A stretch of 64,000 nucleotides of DNA from JAHEFU01 sp020440645 (GCA_020440645.1 JAGRNR010000011.1:10259-74258); one strand, 5' to 3'. Positions 49,291 to 59,469 are shown, numbered from the stretch's first letter. Notes: a model not told the origin generated them from the letters alone. Made by a program: numbers and translations.

Positions 49291-49707
49291 TCAGTTGCTA
49301 ACTTCGGCTGCAGCGCTGGTCATGGTATTGGCCAGCAGGCCATAGCACTCCGTCCAGGCGGCAGCAAGCTCAGGGGTCCATTCATCTCCGAGGGCCTGCT
49401 CGAGCGTCCAGAGCAGGGAGGCTCCGACCTTGCCGTAGTCTTCGTCAGAAACACCATACTGCACGTGGCGCTGGCCGAGCTTCTGCACCGCAGGTACGAT
49501 GTCCTCAAGGCGGGTCAGGCCGATCACAGCCATGTTGATCATGTTGAAGAGCAGCTTGTGCTGGTTCTGCATGTCATCCGGGAAGAGTCCACGCAGCTCG
49601 GGATAGGTCTCGAACATGCGATTGTAGAAGATCTCAGTTGCCTTTGAGCCAAGGGGTGTGACCTTGGCCCAGCTGTCCTGAACCATCTTTATCTGCTCAG
49701 CATTCAT
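49291..49707 (-). CDS. Single-domain globin (Vitreoscilla-type), copy 1
   Basis: 138 residues. Binds haem and probably O2 or NO. Proximal His81 in KLGQRHVQYGV, distal Gln at E7 (Gln49, NQHKLL), Tyr28 at B10 in IFYNRMF and Phe42 at CD1 in RGLF, matching the Vitreoscilla haemoglobin pattern. No reductase domain. AGGAGCGGAG precedes the ATG. A sigma-70-type promoter is visible 50-80 nt upstream. It can be aligned without gaps to the two neighbouring copies through the haem pocket. Confidence 0.93.
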   Translation of the reverse strand: MNAEQIKMVQDSWAKVTPLGSKATEIFYNRMFETYPELRGLFPDDMQNQHKLLFNMINMAVIGLTRLEDIVPAVQKLGQRHVQYGVSDEDYGKVGASLLWTLEQALGDEWTPELAAAWTECYGLLANTMTSAAAEVSN

Positions 49708-49756
49708 GGCGTTCTCCGCTCCTGTGATTCAAGAATTTTATCCTGAGGACCCTTAC

Positions 49757-49785
49757 AGTGTAGTTTTAGTTGATACAAATCTCAA
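49757..49785 (-). promoter_or_regulatory. Sigma-70-type promoter of globin copy 1
   Basis: TTGAGA (49780-49785) and TACACT (49757-49762) on the minus strand with 17-nt spacing. About 50 nt upstream of the start codon. Confidence 0.5.
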
Positions 49786-49803
49786 TTGAATTCTGTAATC
49801 GGT

Positions 49804-50208
49804 TCAGCTGCCCGCAGTCAGCATTCCTAACGACATGCCCTTGAAAACCTCGCGCCAGGCTGATTCTAGTTCTCCAGTCCATTCATCTGCCAGTGCATCT
49901 TTCATGGAAGCCATCAGGCAGTGCAGGAAGAATGAATAATGAACTGAACTCAGACCGAAATCTCTGTGCCTGTCACCAAGCCTGGACATCATCCTGACAA
50001 ACACCTCTTCTGAGGGCAGGCATGAAACTGCGGAGTTAATCATCTTGAACAGCAGTTTTTCCTGCAGCACCATACTGTCGGGAAACAGCTGCTCAACCTC
50101 AGGATGCTCTTCAAACAGCAAATTGTAGAATTCGCGGGTGAATTTCACACCAAGTGGGGTTACATGTGCCCAACTGTCCTGAACCAGCTTGATTTGACGA
50201 TCGTCCAT
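49804..50208 (-). CDS. Single-domain globin (Vitreoscilla-type), copy 2
   Basis: 134 residues from ATG 50208, which is preceded by GGAGAG at 7 nt; an ATG five codons upstream is also possible. Proximal His81 in RLGDRHRDFGL, Gln49 at E7, Tyr28 at B10 (EFYNLLF) and Phe42 at CD1. Alignable without gaps with copy 1 (QIK.VQDSWA.VTPLG). Likely haem protein involved in O2 or NO handling. Lies about 95 nt upstream of copy 1 on the same strand. Confidence 0.92.
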   Translation of the reverse strand: MDDRQIKLVQDSWAHVTPLGVKFTREFYNLLFEEHPEVEQLFPDSMVLQEKLLFKMINSAVSCLPSEEVFVRMMSRLGDRHRDFGLSSVHYSFFLHCLMASMKDALADEWTGELESAWREVFKGMSLGMLTAGS

Positions 50209-50290
50209 GCTCTTACTCTCCATTCTAGACAATGCAGCATTGGATTTTTCACAATGCCCGTGCAAAGATCCATCCACCAGCACTTAGACT

Positions 50291-50722
50291 TCAATCCCTG
50301 TTGCAAAAAAGCGTCCCAATTGTTTCTTGCACAAGCATCGTTTCCGTCATCCCTGCACACATCCAAGACCAGGCATCGGAATGCCTGTCAGACCAACCCT
50401 TTCCCACGACGGCCTGAAGCATTGCCATCAAAGCTTCCCCGTGGAATGGATAATCCTCAGGATTGACGCCATAAGCGCAATGCCTGACTCCGAGGGAGCC
50501 GAACTGCTGCCCCATATCGTCAATGAATTCATCACTCCTGACTGCACTGTCAATCATCAGAATCAAGCGCTTGCGCTGTAATTCGATATCGTTGCCAATG
50601 AATTGCCTGAGATCCTGACGAACCAGTTAAAGCTTTGCATGGAGCGTTATTCCAGCCCGTTCCTGCTGATCCAGTACTTGTTCCCAACTTTCCTGGATTG
50701 GCTGGATGAAATGAAGCATCAT
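50291..50722 (-). pseudogene. Third globin copy, interrupted by in-frame TAA
   Basis: Reading from ATG 50722 gives 143 codons aligned without gaps to the two intact globins, except for TAA at codon 32 (50627-50629), where both neighbours have Phe. IQESWEQVLDQQERAG matches the A helix; SLGVRHCAYGVNPEDY keeps proximal His81, and Gln49 at E7 remains. B10 Tyr28 has become His and CD1 Phe42 has become Ile. GGAGTG precedes the start. The second part (from the Met in LILMIDSAV) is an open frame of 91 codons that alone cannot bind haem normally. A decayed paralog, or a copy whose stop is a sequencing error. Confidence 0.75.
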
Positions 50723-50836
50723 TCACTCCACACAAACTCAGAATACCGTTTCTTTTCAGGATACAAGCATGGAATCCAGTCTCATTTTTACTGATAACAG
50801 CATATCCATTGCGCTGCCATTTAGGCAGGACTGCAC

Positions 50837-50842
50837 TAGAAT
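50837..50842 (+). promoter_or_regulatory. -10 box TAGAAT of leaderless mutase gene
   Basis: TAGAAT (5 of 6) ends 7 nt before GTG 50850, with no ribosome-binding site. Confidence 0.5.
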
Positions 50843-50849
50843 ATGCCCC

Positions 50850-52541
<1,692 letters not shown>

Positions 52542-52547
52542 CAGGAT

Positions 52548-54329
52548 TCAGCCAATCGTGGCTGCCTGAGTGCCGTGCACCAGCCTGGCAAGTCGTTCAC
52601 TGCCGACCGGGTCTTCCGCCTGCAGTGGCACGATGGCAAAGCGACCACCACTGAGCTGTGCGACCCTTTCAATTTCCGCCAGTTCAGCCGCGGCACGCCG
52701 GCGCAGCAGGGAAGACTGCGTATCCGCTGCCGCCAGGCTGCGGTTGACAATCCAGGCTGCCGGCTCGATCCCGGCGCGGCGCAGGTCCGCCTGCAATGCC
52801 TCAGCTTCCAGCACCGGCGTGGTCTCAGCCAGTGTGACAATCAGGATCCTCGTACGCCCAGGATCCTGCAGTTGCATCATCGGGGTGGTGACCTGCATGC
52901 CGGAGCCGCCCATCTGGCGGGTCACTTCGCGGTGATAGGCCCCGGTGGCATCCAGCAGCAGCAGCGTGTGCCCTGTCGGCGCAGTGTCCATAACGACGAA
53001 GCTGCGGCCGGCCTCACGGATCACACGCGCGAAGGCCTGGAACACTGCCACTTCCTCGGTGCAGGGGGAGCGCAGGTCCTCCTCCAGCATGGCCAGCGCA
53101 TCGCTGTCCAGCCCCTTTCCCTTCGTTGCCAGCACCCGCTGGCGGTAGTTTTCCGTCTCCGCATGTGGGTCGATCCGGCTCATCTTCATGTTGCCGGGAA
53201 GCTGGGTAACCGTTTCCTCGATGTGTGCAGCGGGATCCGTTGTCGTCAGGTGTACCGGCAGGCCGCGGATGGCCAGTTCCACCGCGATCGCCGCCGCCAT
53301 TGTGGTCTTGCCGACGCCACCCTTGCCCATCAGCATCACGAGGCCGTGCCCGGCGGCTGCGATCTCTTCCACAAGGCTTTGGATTCCCGGCAACTCAGGC
53401 GTCTCCTGAGCAACTGCACCGGCATGTATTTGATTGATCGCAGCTGAGGCAGCAAGCAGGGAGCGCAGATTGCCAGCCCCCAGCATGTTGGCAGCCTTCA
53501 GTTCCACCTGGTCGAGCTGCAGGCCTTCCAGTCCCGGGGGCAGGGCAGCGAGTGCGGCCTGTTCGCGCTGGCGGATCTTCGCCGCCAGTCCATCGACCAG
53601 CGCTTCCTGCTCCGGCATCAGACCGTTGACAACGAGGTGCTGACCGCTGATGCCGGTCTCATGCAGTTCATGCCGGGTGCGGGCCACTTCCCGCAGCGAG
53701 GCATTGTCAGCGCGGGCCACCAGTACCAGCCTAGTCTGCTGTGGATCACTGAGTGCTTCAACGGCATGCCGGTAGCGCTCACGCTGCTGCTCCAGCCCGG
53801 CCAGCGGCCCGAGGCAGGATGCATCTCCACGGCCATCCTCAAGGAAGCCGCTCCAGGCACCGGGCAACTGCAGCAGGCGGATCGTATGCCCGGTCGGGGC
53901 GGTGTCGAACACGATGTGCTTGTATTCACGCTGGAGATCCTCGTCCACCAGCAGGGCGGTGAATTCATCGAAGGCGGCAATCTCGGTCGTGCAGGCCCCG
54001 GAGAGCTGCTCAGTGGCACTGCGCAGCTCATCTGCCGGCAGCTTGTCGCGCAGGGGTGCCAGCAGGCGCTCCCGGTAGTTGCTGGCAGCAGCCTCAGGAT
54101 CGATCTCCAGCGCATCGAGCCTGTCAACACCATTGATTGGGGTGATGTTGTTGCCGATTAGTTGACTGAACACCTGGCCGATATTGCTGGCGGGATCAGT
54201 ACTGACAAGCAGCGTCCGCTTGCCTTCGTCCGCCAGTTTCAGTGCCAGGGCACAGGCCAGCGAGGTCTTGCCGACTCCTCCCTTGCCGGTGAGGAATACG
54301 AATCGCGGGATGTCTTGTAGGAAATGCAT
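52548..54329 (-). CDS. Two-domain ArsA/Get3-family ATPase
   Basis: 593 residues, two fused homologous ATPase halves. First deviant P-loop GKGGVGKT at 15-22, second at 335-342; each half has STDPAS or TTDPAA and DTAPTGHT. In characterised systems such proteins energise ArsB arsenite efflux or deliver tail-anchored membrane proteins. No arsB, arsC, arsR or arsD is adjacent, and the paired metal-binding Cys of classical ArsA are not obvious to me, so an arsenic role is uncertain. GGAG lies 8 nt upstream of the ATG. Convergent with the mutase gene (6-nt gap). Confidence 0.85.
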   Translation of the reverse strand: MHFLQDIPRFVFLTGKGGVGKTSLACALALKLADEGKRTLLVSTDPASNIGQVFSQLIGNNITPINGVDRLDALEIDPEAAASNYRERLLAPLRDKLPADELRSATEQLSGACTTEIAAFDEFTALLVDEDLQREYKHIVFDTAPTGHTIRLLQLPGAWSGFLEDGRGDASCLGPLAGLEQQRERYRHAVEALSDPQQTRLVLVARADNASLREVARTRHELHETGISGQHLVVNGLMPEQEALVDGLAAKIRQREQAALAALPPGLEGLQLDQVELKAANMLGAGNLRSLLAASAAINQIHAGAVAQETPELPGIQSLVEEIAAAGHGLVMLMGKGGVGKTTMAAAIAVELAIRGLPVHLTTTDPAAHIEETVTQLPGNMKMSRIDPHAETENYRQRVLATKGKGLDSDALAMLEEDLRSPCTEEVAVFQAFARVIREAGRSFVVMDTAPTGHTLLLLDATGAYHREVTRQMGGSGMQVTTPMMQLQDPGRTRILIVTLAETTPVLEAEALQADLRRAGIEPAAWIVNRSLAAADTQSSLLRRRAAAELAEIERVAQLSGGRFAIVPLQAEDPVGSERLARLVHGTQAATIG

Positions 54330-54397
54330 GGCTGCTCCGGATAACAGCTTATACCTGTCGCAGGCACAGCATTACGTAATGGCCACCTGAATGAGAC

Positions 54398-55234
54398 TCA
54401 GTCTACTTTGTACTTGAGGGTGATGCTCATCGGCAGGCTGTCCCGCCCGATGCCGTCCGGCAGGTGCCCAAATGGCGCAGCGCTGCGCACGGCGGACAGG
54501 GCCTGCTCATCGAGTTCGCTGTAGCCACTGCTGCTGGCAATCTCCAGGCTGTCGAGCTGCCCGCTGGCATTCAGCACGAACTTGAGTTTGACCGAGCCAC
54601 TGTGGCCAAGGCGGCGGGCTTCCTCCGGTACGCTCTGGCGGTTGACGATGCGTGAGCGGGCATTCTTCGCATAGTCCGCCAGCAGGGCCTTGACCTCGTC
54701 TGCGCTGAGCTGCGGTTCCGGCTTGGGCTGCGGTTTCGGCTCAGGCTCAACGGGCATCGCCTGCGGGACCGGGGGCCTTGGCTTGGCAACCGGATCACTG
54801 GGCGGCTTGTCACCGGAGGGCAAGGCGTTCGGGCTATTGCCGGCCTTGGCAATCAGCTCAGGGGTCTCCACCGCTTCCTGCGGCGGCTGCATTGGCTGTT
54901 CCACCGCCGGCTGCGGCTCGGGCTGCTGCGGCTTTGGATCAGGTTTGGGTTCAGGAAGTGGTTCCGGCTTTGGCGGCTCCGGCTCGGGTTCAGGTTCAGG
55001 CTCAGGCTCCGGTATCACTTCCGGTTCGGGCTCAGGGTCGGAGAGGTGGATCCTGATCGCCTGCATGTCATCAAAGCGGCTGTGCTGCGGGCCGGGCAGG
55101 GCGTAGAGGATGCCCGCATGCAGCACAATGGAGATCGTCAGCAGGCCCCAGCCACTGCGCAGCCGCCCGCGCAGCTTGCGCGGCACCGGGCATACCAGTG
55201 GTGCGGGATCCTGCTGTGGGCTGCGACCTGCCAT
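54398..55234 (-). CDS. tonB: Energy transducer TonB
   Basis: 278 residues. N-terminal cytoplasmic Arg-rich stretch, one membrane helix (GWGLLTISIVLHAGILYAL), a long Pro-Glu/Pro-Lys periplasmic spacer (about 65-190), then the TonB C-terminal domain (SVPEEARRLGHSGSVKLKFVLNASGQLDSLEIASSSGYSELDEQAL). Couples the proton gradient via ExbBD to the outer-membrane receptor. The start ATG 55234 lies 1 nt after the exbD stop; the longer open frame is not supported. Last gene of a five-gene operon. Confidence 0.92.
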   Translation of the reverse strand: MAGRSPQQDPAPLVCPVPRKLRGRLRSGWGLLTISIVLHAGILYALPGPQHSRFDDMQAIRIHLSDPEPEPEVIPEPEPEPEPEPEPPKPEPLPEPKPDPKPQQPEPQPAVEQPMQPPQEAVETPELIAKAGNSPNALPSGDKPPSDPVAKPRPPVPQAMPVEPEPKPQPKPEPQLSADEVKALLADYAKNARSRIVNRQSVPEEARRLGHSGSVKLKFVLNASGQLDSLEIASSSGYSELDEQALSAVRSAAPFGHLPDGIGRDSLPMSITLKYKVD

Positions 55235-55235
55235 T

Positions 55236-55646
55236 TCAGTTGCCGGGCTCCTTGACGGCTTCCAGGGCGATATCCTCCAGTCCGGCGGTGCGGATGCAGT
55301 CAAAGGCCTGCACCACCATGCGGTGCTCGGTCCCGCCATCGGCCCGCAGGCGCACAGTCAGCCCCTTGTCAGCCAGACCACTGAGCCGCGGGGTCAGTTC
55401 ACTCCAGTCGATCTGCTCCTCGTCCAGCCAGAGCTGGCCGGCTGCATCAATCGCCACCAGCACGCTGCGGTTGTCATTGATCTGCGCGGTGGTGCTTTCC
55501 GGCAGCGAAAGGTCGATCGTCGGGTTGAGGAAGCGCGTGATCAACATGAAGAAGATCAGGAGCAGGAACACAACGTCGATCAGCGGCGCCAGTGGGATCA
55601 CCGGATCTTGCGCCAGCCGCCTGCGTTCCCGCCTCACGAGCTGCAT
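55236..55646 (-). CDS. exbD: Biopolymer transport protein ExbD/TolR
   Basis: 136 residues. Cytoplasmic basic N-terminus, single membrane helix with the proton-carrying Asp in PLIDVVFLLLIFFML, then a periplasmic domain (DLSLPESTTAQ..., VLVAIDAAGQLWLDEEQ). ATG overlaps the exbB stop by one base (TGATG) and the tonB start follows 1 nt after its stop, so the three are translationally linked. Confidence 0.93.
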   Translation of the reverse strand: MQLVRRERRRLAQDPVIPLAPLIDVVFLLLIFFMLITRFLNPTIDLSLPESTTAQINDNRSVLVAIDAAGQLWLDEEQIDWSELTPRLSGLADKGLTVRLRADGGTEHRMVVQAFDCIRTAGLEDIALEAVKEPGN

Positions 55647-56224
55647 CACTTGACCTCCACGCCACTGCGGGCCAGCTGCTTGACGGCATGCGTCACGCTG
55701 CTGCGCAGGTAGTTCTCCCAGCGGTGCACCCGGTTGCGGAAGTGCAGGTAGGCCACGAGCGCCGGGATGGCGACCATCATGCCGACGGCGGTGGTGATCA
55801 GCGCCTCCCAGATGCCGCCGGCCAGCAGTGCCGGGTCGACCTGGCCCTGCAGGTCCTGGATGCGCTGGAAGGCGGCGATCATGCCGGTTACGGTGCCCAG
55901 CAGCCCCAGCAGCGGTGCGCACTGGGCGATCACGCTCAGTCCGTTAAGCCGGCGCTCGGCGTCAATCAGGTCCTGCTCCATTGCCAGTTCCACGAGGTCG
56001 CTGTCAATCTCGCCCTTGTCCAGCGAAAGCTTCAGCAGCTCGGACAGCTTGCCGACCGGCGGACGGTTGCTTTCCTTGCGCCGGCAGACAGCATCAAGGC
56101 TGGCGTTGATCTGCGGGATGCGGACCAGGAAGTGCAGCAGGCGGTCGGCGATGAACCAGATCATCAGCACGCTGCAGGCCAGGATGGGCCAGATGAAGAA
56201 ACCGCCCTTGGCGATCCATGCCAT
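55646..56224 (-). CDS. exbB: MotA/TolQ/ExbB proton-channel protein
   Basis: 192 residues, on the short side for ExbB. Three membrane helices: FFIWPILACSVLMIWFIADRL, CAPLLGLLGTVTGMIAAF and LITTAVGMMVAIPALVAYLHF, the last two carrying the conserved TolQ/ExbB Gly-Thr pattern. Forms the proton channel with ExbD. GGAGG lies about 7 nt before the ATG, 15 nt after the receptor stop. Confidence 0.93.
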   Translation of the reverse strand: MAWIAKGGFFIWPILACSVLMIWFIADRLLHFLVRIPQINASLDAVCRRKESNRPPVGKLSELLKLSLDKGEIDSDLVELAMEQDLIDAERRLNGLSVIAQCAPLLGLLGTVTGMIAAFQRIQDLQGQVDPALLAGGIWEALITTAVGMMVAIPALVAYLHFRNRVHRWENYLRSSVTHAVKQLARSGVEVK

Positions 56225-56239
56225 TCAGTGCCTCCGTTG

Positions 56240-58258
56240 TCAGAAGTCGTAGCTGTACTCGACCCGCAGCTCACGACCGGGCAGCGGGCCGAAGCGGATG
56301 TTCGTCTCATCCAGCAGGTTCAGTCCACTGAGTTTGATTCGTCCGCAGCCGAGTTCGCGGGACAGGGTCAGGTCAAGGTTGTCCTGCTGTGGCACGCGTA
56401 CCGTGTTCTCGGCATCAAACCAGTAGGGGTCGTGCCGGTGCAGCAGCAGCTCAGCGCGCAGCCGCGGATGCTCGTAGAATGCGCGGACGGTGTGGTCGTA
56501 TTCGGGGCTGTTCACCAGGCGCAGGCCTGTTTCCAGCACCTCCGCCTCGGGCAGCCATGTCAGGTCGTAACCCAGTCCGAACCAGGACTTGTTGCACTCA
56601 CCGTGGCGATTGGTCGCACGCCAGCGCTGCTCAAGCCCAATGCTCGCACCCTGCGTGGTCACGCCGTCGAAGTTCTCGAGCGTGAACACCTGCGGGGCGG
56701 ACTGGATCTCGACGAAGTCGATCAGGTTGTCAATTTCGTGGCGGAACAGACCGAGCCGCACACTGCGGCCGCTCTTGGCGTAGCTGTAGTCCAGCGAGTA
56801 GTTCCAGCTGGTCTCGGGCTCAATGTCCGGGTTGCCGATGATCGTGTAGTTGAACGGGCTCGGGAAATCGTAGAAGCGCTCGCGCAGGCTCGGGGCACGG
56901 TAGCCTCGCCCGGCGGTGGCCGACACGGTACTGTAGTTGTCAAGCTTGCGGCTGGCCCCGACCGCCGGCAGCAGTTCCTCGCCGAAGTCGGAATGGCTGT
57001 TGAGCCTGGCCGATGCGCTCAGCGTCAAGTTGGGGGTGGTGTACCAGTCGTAGGTGGCATAAGCGCCGAGCAGTTCACTGTCGGCGGTCTGGCTGCCATC
57101 ATTCGTCTTGATGCGGTCGCTCTGCAGTTCCTCAGCCTGGCGCTGGATGCCGACACTCCAGTCGGCATACACCATTTTGTTGTCCCAGCGCAGTTCCGTA
57201 TCGTCAGTACGCTCCTTGAATGCGGTGCGCTCATCCCGCGGGTCGTCCGAGAGGAAGTATCGGTGCAGGCCGTGGCTGTACTCACCATGGCTCTGGGTCA
57301 GGCTGATGCTGCTGCCACTGTTGAAGCGGTGCGTCCAGCTGGCCGTGGCCCCCCAGCGCTCGGTTGCCAGGTCACTCGGACGCAGCAGGTTGGGCGGGGA
57401 GTAGTCCAGCCCGCGGCCCTCCTCGCGGAACCAGTCAGCGCTGACAACCATCGAGTCGTCATCACTGACACGGAAATCCCAGTGGCCGCGCATCGTCAGA
57501 TTCTCGAAGCTCTGCAGGTCGGTGTCCGGCTGGCCGGGGTTGGCATCCCAGGCGTCGCGCTTCTGGTGCTCGATGCTCAGGATCCAGTTCTGGAAGTCGT
57601 CACCGTTGCCAAGGCGGAAATGCTCGCGCTGCCAGTTCAGCGAGCCGTAGCCCAGCTCCATTGCGGCAACATGCCCGGCCCCGCTGCGGGTCTTCAGGTT
57701 GATCACAACACCGGCGTTGCCACCACCGAAGGCAGCTGCGCGCGGTCCGCTGATGATCTCCACGCTTTCGAGGCTGCCCAGGTTGAACTGTGAGAGGTCC
57801 ATCTGCTCGAGGATGTTTCCAGGCACGCGCTGGCCGTCAACGAGGATGGTGGTGAACTTGCCGGGCAGGCCCTGGTAGTTGATGGTAGTGCCGCCGAGGT
57901 ACTCACTGACCCGGATACCGGCCTGGCGGCCGAGCAGCTCCGCTAGGTCAGCCGCTCCGCTGTCCTCGATCTGTTCGCGGGAGATGACCTGCTTCAGTTC
58001 CTCCAGCGAGGGGGGCTTGATGGCAGCGGCCGCCACGGCGGCGACTGCCTCAGCCTGGCTCTCCACGGTGGATTCACCAAGGTCAATCTCCATTTCCGCG
58101 TCGTCGAGGTCCAGCTCGAACTCGTCCTCGGTGACGGGCTGCACATTGTCAGGTTCAGAGGCGGGATCATCCTGCGCAATTGCCTTGTCCGCTGCCAGCA
58201 GTACCAGCAGCACCATCAGCAGCTGTAGGTAGCGCAGTCCGCCTTGCCTTGCCAACAT
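56240..58258 (-). CDS. TonB-dependent outer-membrane receptor
   Basis: 672 residues. Signal peptide (LQLLMVLLVLLAADKAIAQ), then an unusually acidic 50-residue segment (EFELDLDDAEMEIDLGE), a plug domain (ELLGRQAGIRVSEYLG, LVDGQRVPGNILEQ, VEIISGPRAAAFGGGNAGVVINLKTRSG) and a 22-strand-type beta-barrel ending in the terminal Phe of VEYSYDF. BtuB/CirA-like in layout. The substrate cannot be read from sequence, but a cobalamin or metal-chelate is plausible. ATG 58258 is chosen for GGAAGAGAG upstream. The gene is encoded between a lipoprotein and exbB, so the operon contains its own energising complex. Confidence 0.92.
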   Translation of the reverse strand: MLARQGGLRYLQLLMVLLVLLAADKAIAQDDPASEPDNVQPVTEDEFELDLDDAEMEIDLGESTVESQAEAVAAVAAAAIKPPSLEELKQVISREQIEDSGAADLAELLGRQAGIRVSEYLGGTTINYQGLPGKFTTILVDGQRVPGNILEQMDLSQFNLGSLESVEIISGPRAAAFGGGNAGVVINLKTRSGAGHVAAMELGYGSLNWQREHFRLGNGDDFQNWILSIEHQKRDAWDANPGQPDTDLQSFENLTMRGHWDFRVSDDDSMVVSADWFREEGRGLDYSPPNLLRPSDLATERWGATASWTHRFNSGSSISLTQSHGEYSHGLHRYFLSDDPRDERTAFKERTDDTELRWDNKMVYADWSVGIQRQAEELQSDRIKTNDGSQTADSELLGAYATYDWYTTPNLTLSASARLNSHSDFGEELLPAVGASRKLDNYSTVSATAGRGYRAPSLRERFYDFPSPFNYTIIGNPDIEPETSWNYSLDYSYAKSGRSVRLGLFRHEIDNLIDFVEIQSAPQVFTLENFDGVTTQGASIGLEQRWRATNRHGECNKSWFGLGYDLTWLPEAEVLETGLRLVNSPEYDHTVRAFYEHPRLRAELLLHRHDPYWFDAENTVRVPQQDNLDLTLSRELGCGRIKLSGLNLLDETNIRFGPLPGRELRVEYSYDF

Positions 58259-58324
58259 CACTCTCTTCCTTTCCTGGCTTGCCACGGCCCGGGCCTCCCT
58301 GCCCGGTACCGCGGCGGGGGTGGC

Positions 58325-59392
58325 TTAGTTCAGCAGGGAGACGTCCGCGCTGAAGTCGATGTCACTGTGGCTGTCGCCGCCGGAGACGGTGACGGTACCA
58401 TCGTACTCGCCGAAGTAGGTCGCCTGGTGGGTCGTGATGTCATAGGCGAAGATCGAGACAGAGTACTCGTCGTCGTCAAGGAAGCTCAGCGTGAAGTCGA
58501 TGCTGGTGCCGCCGAGCTGGTCCTCGAACACCTCATACACGGCCGGAGGGGCACCCTGGGCGGGCGGGATCGTGTTTGCGGCCACGTAGTAGAACAGGCC
58601 GCCGGGAAGGGTGCTGCTCAGGGTCACTGTTCCAGTGATGGTGCCGAGCTGCGGATCCGTGCCGGGATCACCTGCAAAGTCGCTCGCAAAATTCACCGTG
58701 GCGACGTTCGGGCTGCTGGCGCTGACCACAACCGGGTTGTCGAAGGCACCGAAGGTGTCAACCTGGTGGCTGACCGGGTCATAGCCGTAGAAGCCGACGA
58801 GGTAAGTGCCGTAGCTGATGCCTTCAATGTCGTAGTGGATGCGGCCGTCATTGACGTCGCTTTCGCTTACGAGGAACTGCAGCACGTTCTGCGGGGCGCT
58901 CATCGGGGAAATGCCGATGAAGGTCAGCTTGCCGGCCGCCGGCCAGTCGCCGGTGATGCTGGTGCTGCCGCTGACAGTACCCCAGGGGGCATCGCCGCTG
59001 AAGGAGCACTGGCCGCTGAGGCCGGAGACGATCTGGTTCTGCGCGGTGCAGTTGACGTCGCCCGACTTGTAATAGAAGCTCGGGCTGCCGCCGGCATCCG
59101 CGAACACGCCGATGTAGTAGCTGCCGAAGGGCAGCTCGGTGAAGCTGTAGGTGATGGTGCGGCCGCTGAGGCTCGCGGTGCTGGAGACGCGTCCGGCGGA
59201 CGAGGTCTGGGTCGCGTTGGTGCTGCCGCTCGGGAAGGCGCCGACGAACAGTTCAACAGAGCCGTTGATCGGGCCGACGACGGACACCTGGCCGGAAATC
59301 TGCCCGGTGGTCAGCTGCTCCGTGCCGCCACCACCGCAGGATGCCAGCAGGAATATGGAAAACAGTGCAATTGCTGCAACTCTTATGGACAT
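58325..59392 (-). CDS. Lipoprotein with three internal beta-rich repeats
   Basis: 355 residues. Lipobox FLLASC with Cys19, then GGGG. Three repeats of about 100-110 residues (roughly 28-136, 137-245, 246-355), each opening with G-x-[IV]-[ST]-G and containing a 'Y..G.Y...F..D' phrase: LPFGSYYIGVFAD, ISYGTYLVGFYGYD, DDDEYSVSIFAYD. The last two also share a 'D..[ST]HQ...FG' phrase. Probably an Ig-like or transthyretin-like surface protein. First gene of the TonB operon, so it may capture or hand over the receptor's substrate. AGGAGAG lies 4 nt before the ATG. Confidence 0.8.
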   Translation of the reverse strand: MSIRVAAIALFSIFLLASCGGGGTEQLTTGQISGQVSVVGPINGSVELFVGAFPSGSTNATQTSSAGRVSSTASLSGRTITYSFTELPFGSYYIGVFADAGGSPSFYYKSGDVNCTAQNQIVSGLSGQCSFSGDAPWGTVSGSTSITGDWPAAGKLTFIGISPMSAPQNVLQFLVSESDVNDGRIHYDIEGISYGTYLVGFYGYDPVSHQVDTFGAFDNPVVVSASSPNVATVNFASDFAGDPGTDPQLGTITGTVTLSSTLPGGLFYYVAANTIPPAQGAPPAVYEVFEDQLGGTSIDFTLSFLDDDEYSVSIFAYDITTHQATYFGEYDGTVTVSGGDSHSDIDFSADVSLLN

Positions 59393-59439
59393 TACACTCT
59401 CCTGGTGTGCCAGTCCTGATTAATACAGGGCTGAGTGCT

Positions 59440-59463
59440 TATTCGAGATTTTATTCTCGAATA
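59440..59463 (-). promoter_or_regulatory. Inverted repeat at the transcription start of the TonB operon
   Basis: Perfect 9-bp arms TATTCGAGA / TCTCGAATA with a 6-nt loop, beginning about 7 nt downstream of the -10 box. It would be an operator over the start site or a 5'-terminal mRNA hairpin. It does not match a Fur box. Confidence 0.55.
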
Positions 59464-59469
59464 CTGCGG

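Noticed and set aside
49769..49785. FNR-like site in the globin promoter (TTGA...TCAA)
   Set aside because: Half-sites are spaced two bases too far for FNR, and they overlap the -35 box; likely chance.
55592..57793. 733-codon open frame antisense to exbD, exbB and the TonB receptor
   Set aside because: High-GC shadow frame. The opposite strand encodes three proteins with clear family motifs and overlapping start/stop signals; the antisense product has no recognisable domain.
58259..59392. Cobalamin riboswitch before the TonB operon
   Set aside because: The leader is only about 70 nt and shows no B12-box; too short for the known structure.
58244..59419. 391-codon antisense frame over the three-repeat lipoprotein
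   Set aside because: The minus strand has lipobox, ribosome-binding site and promoter; the plus frame has none.
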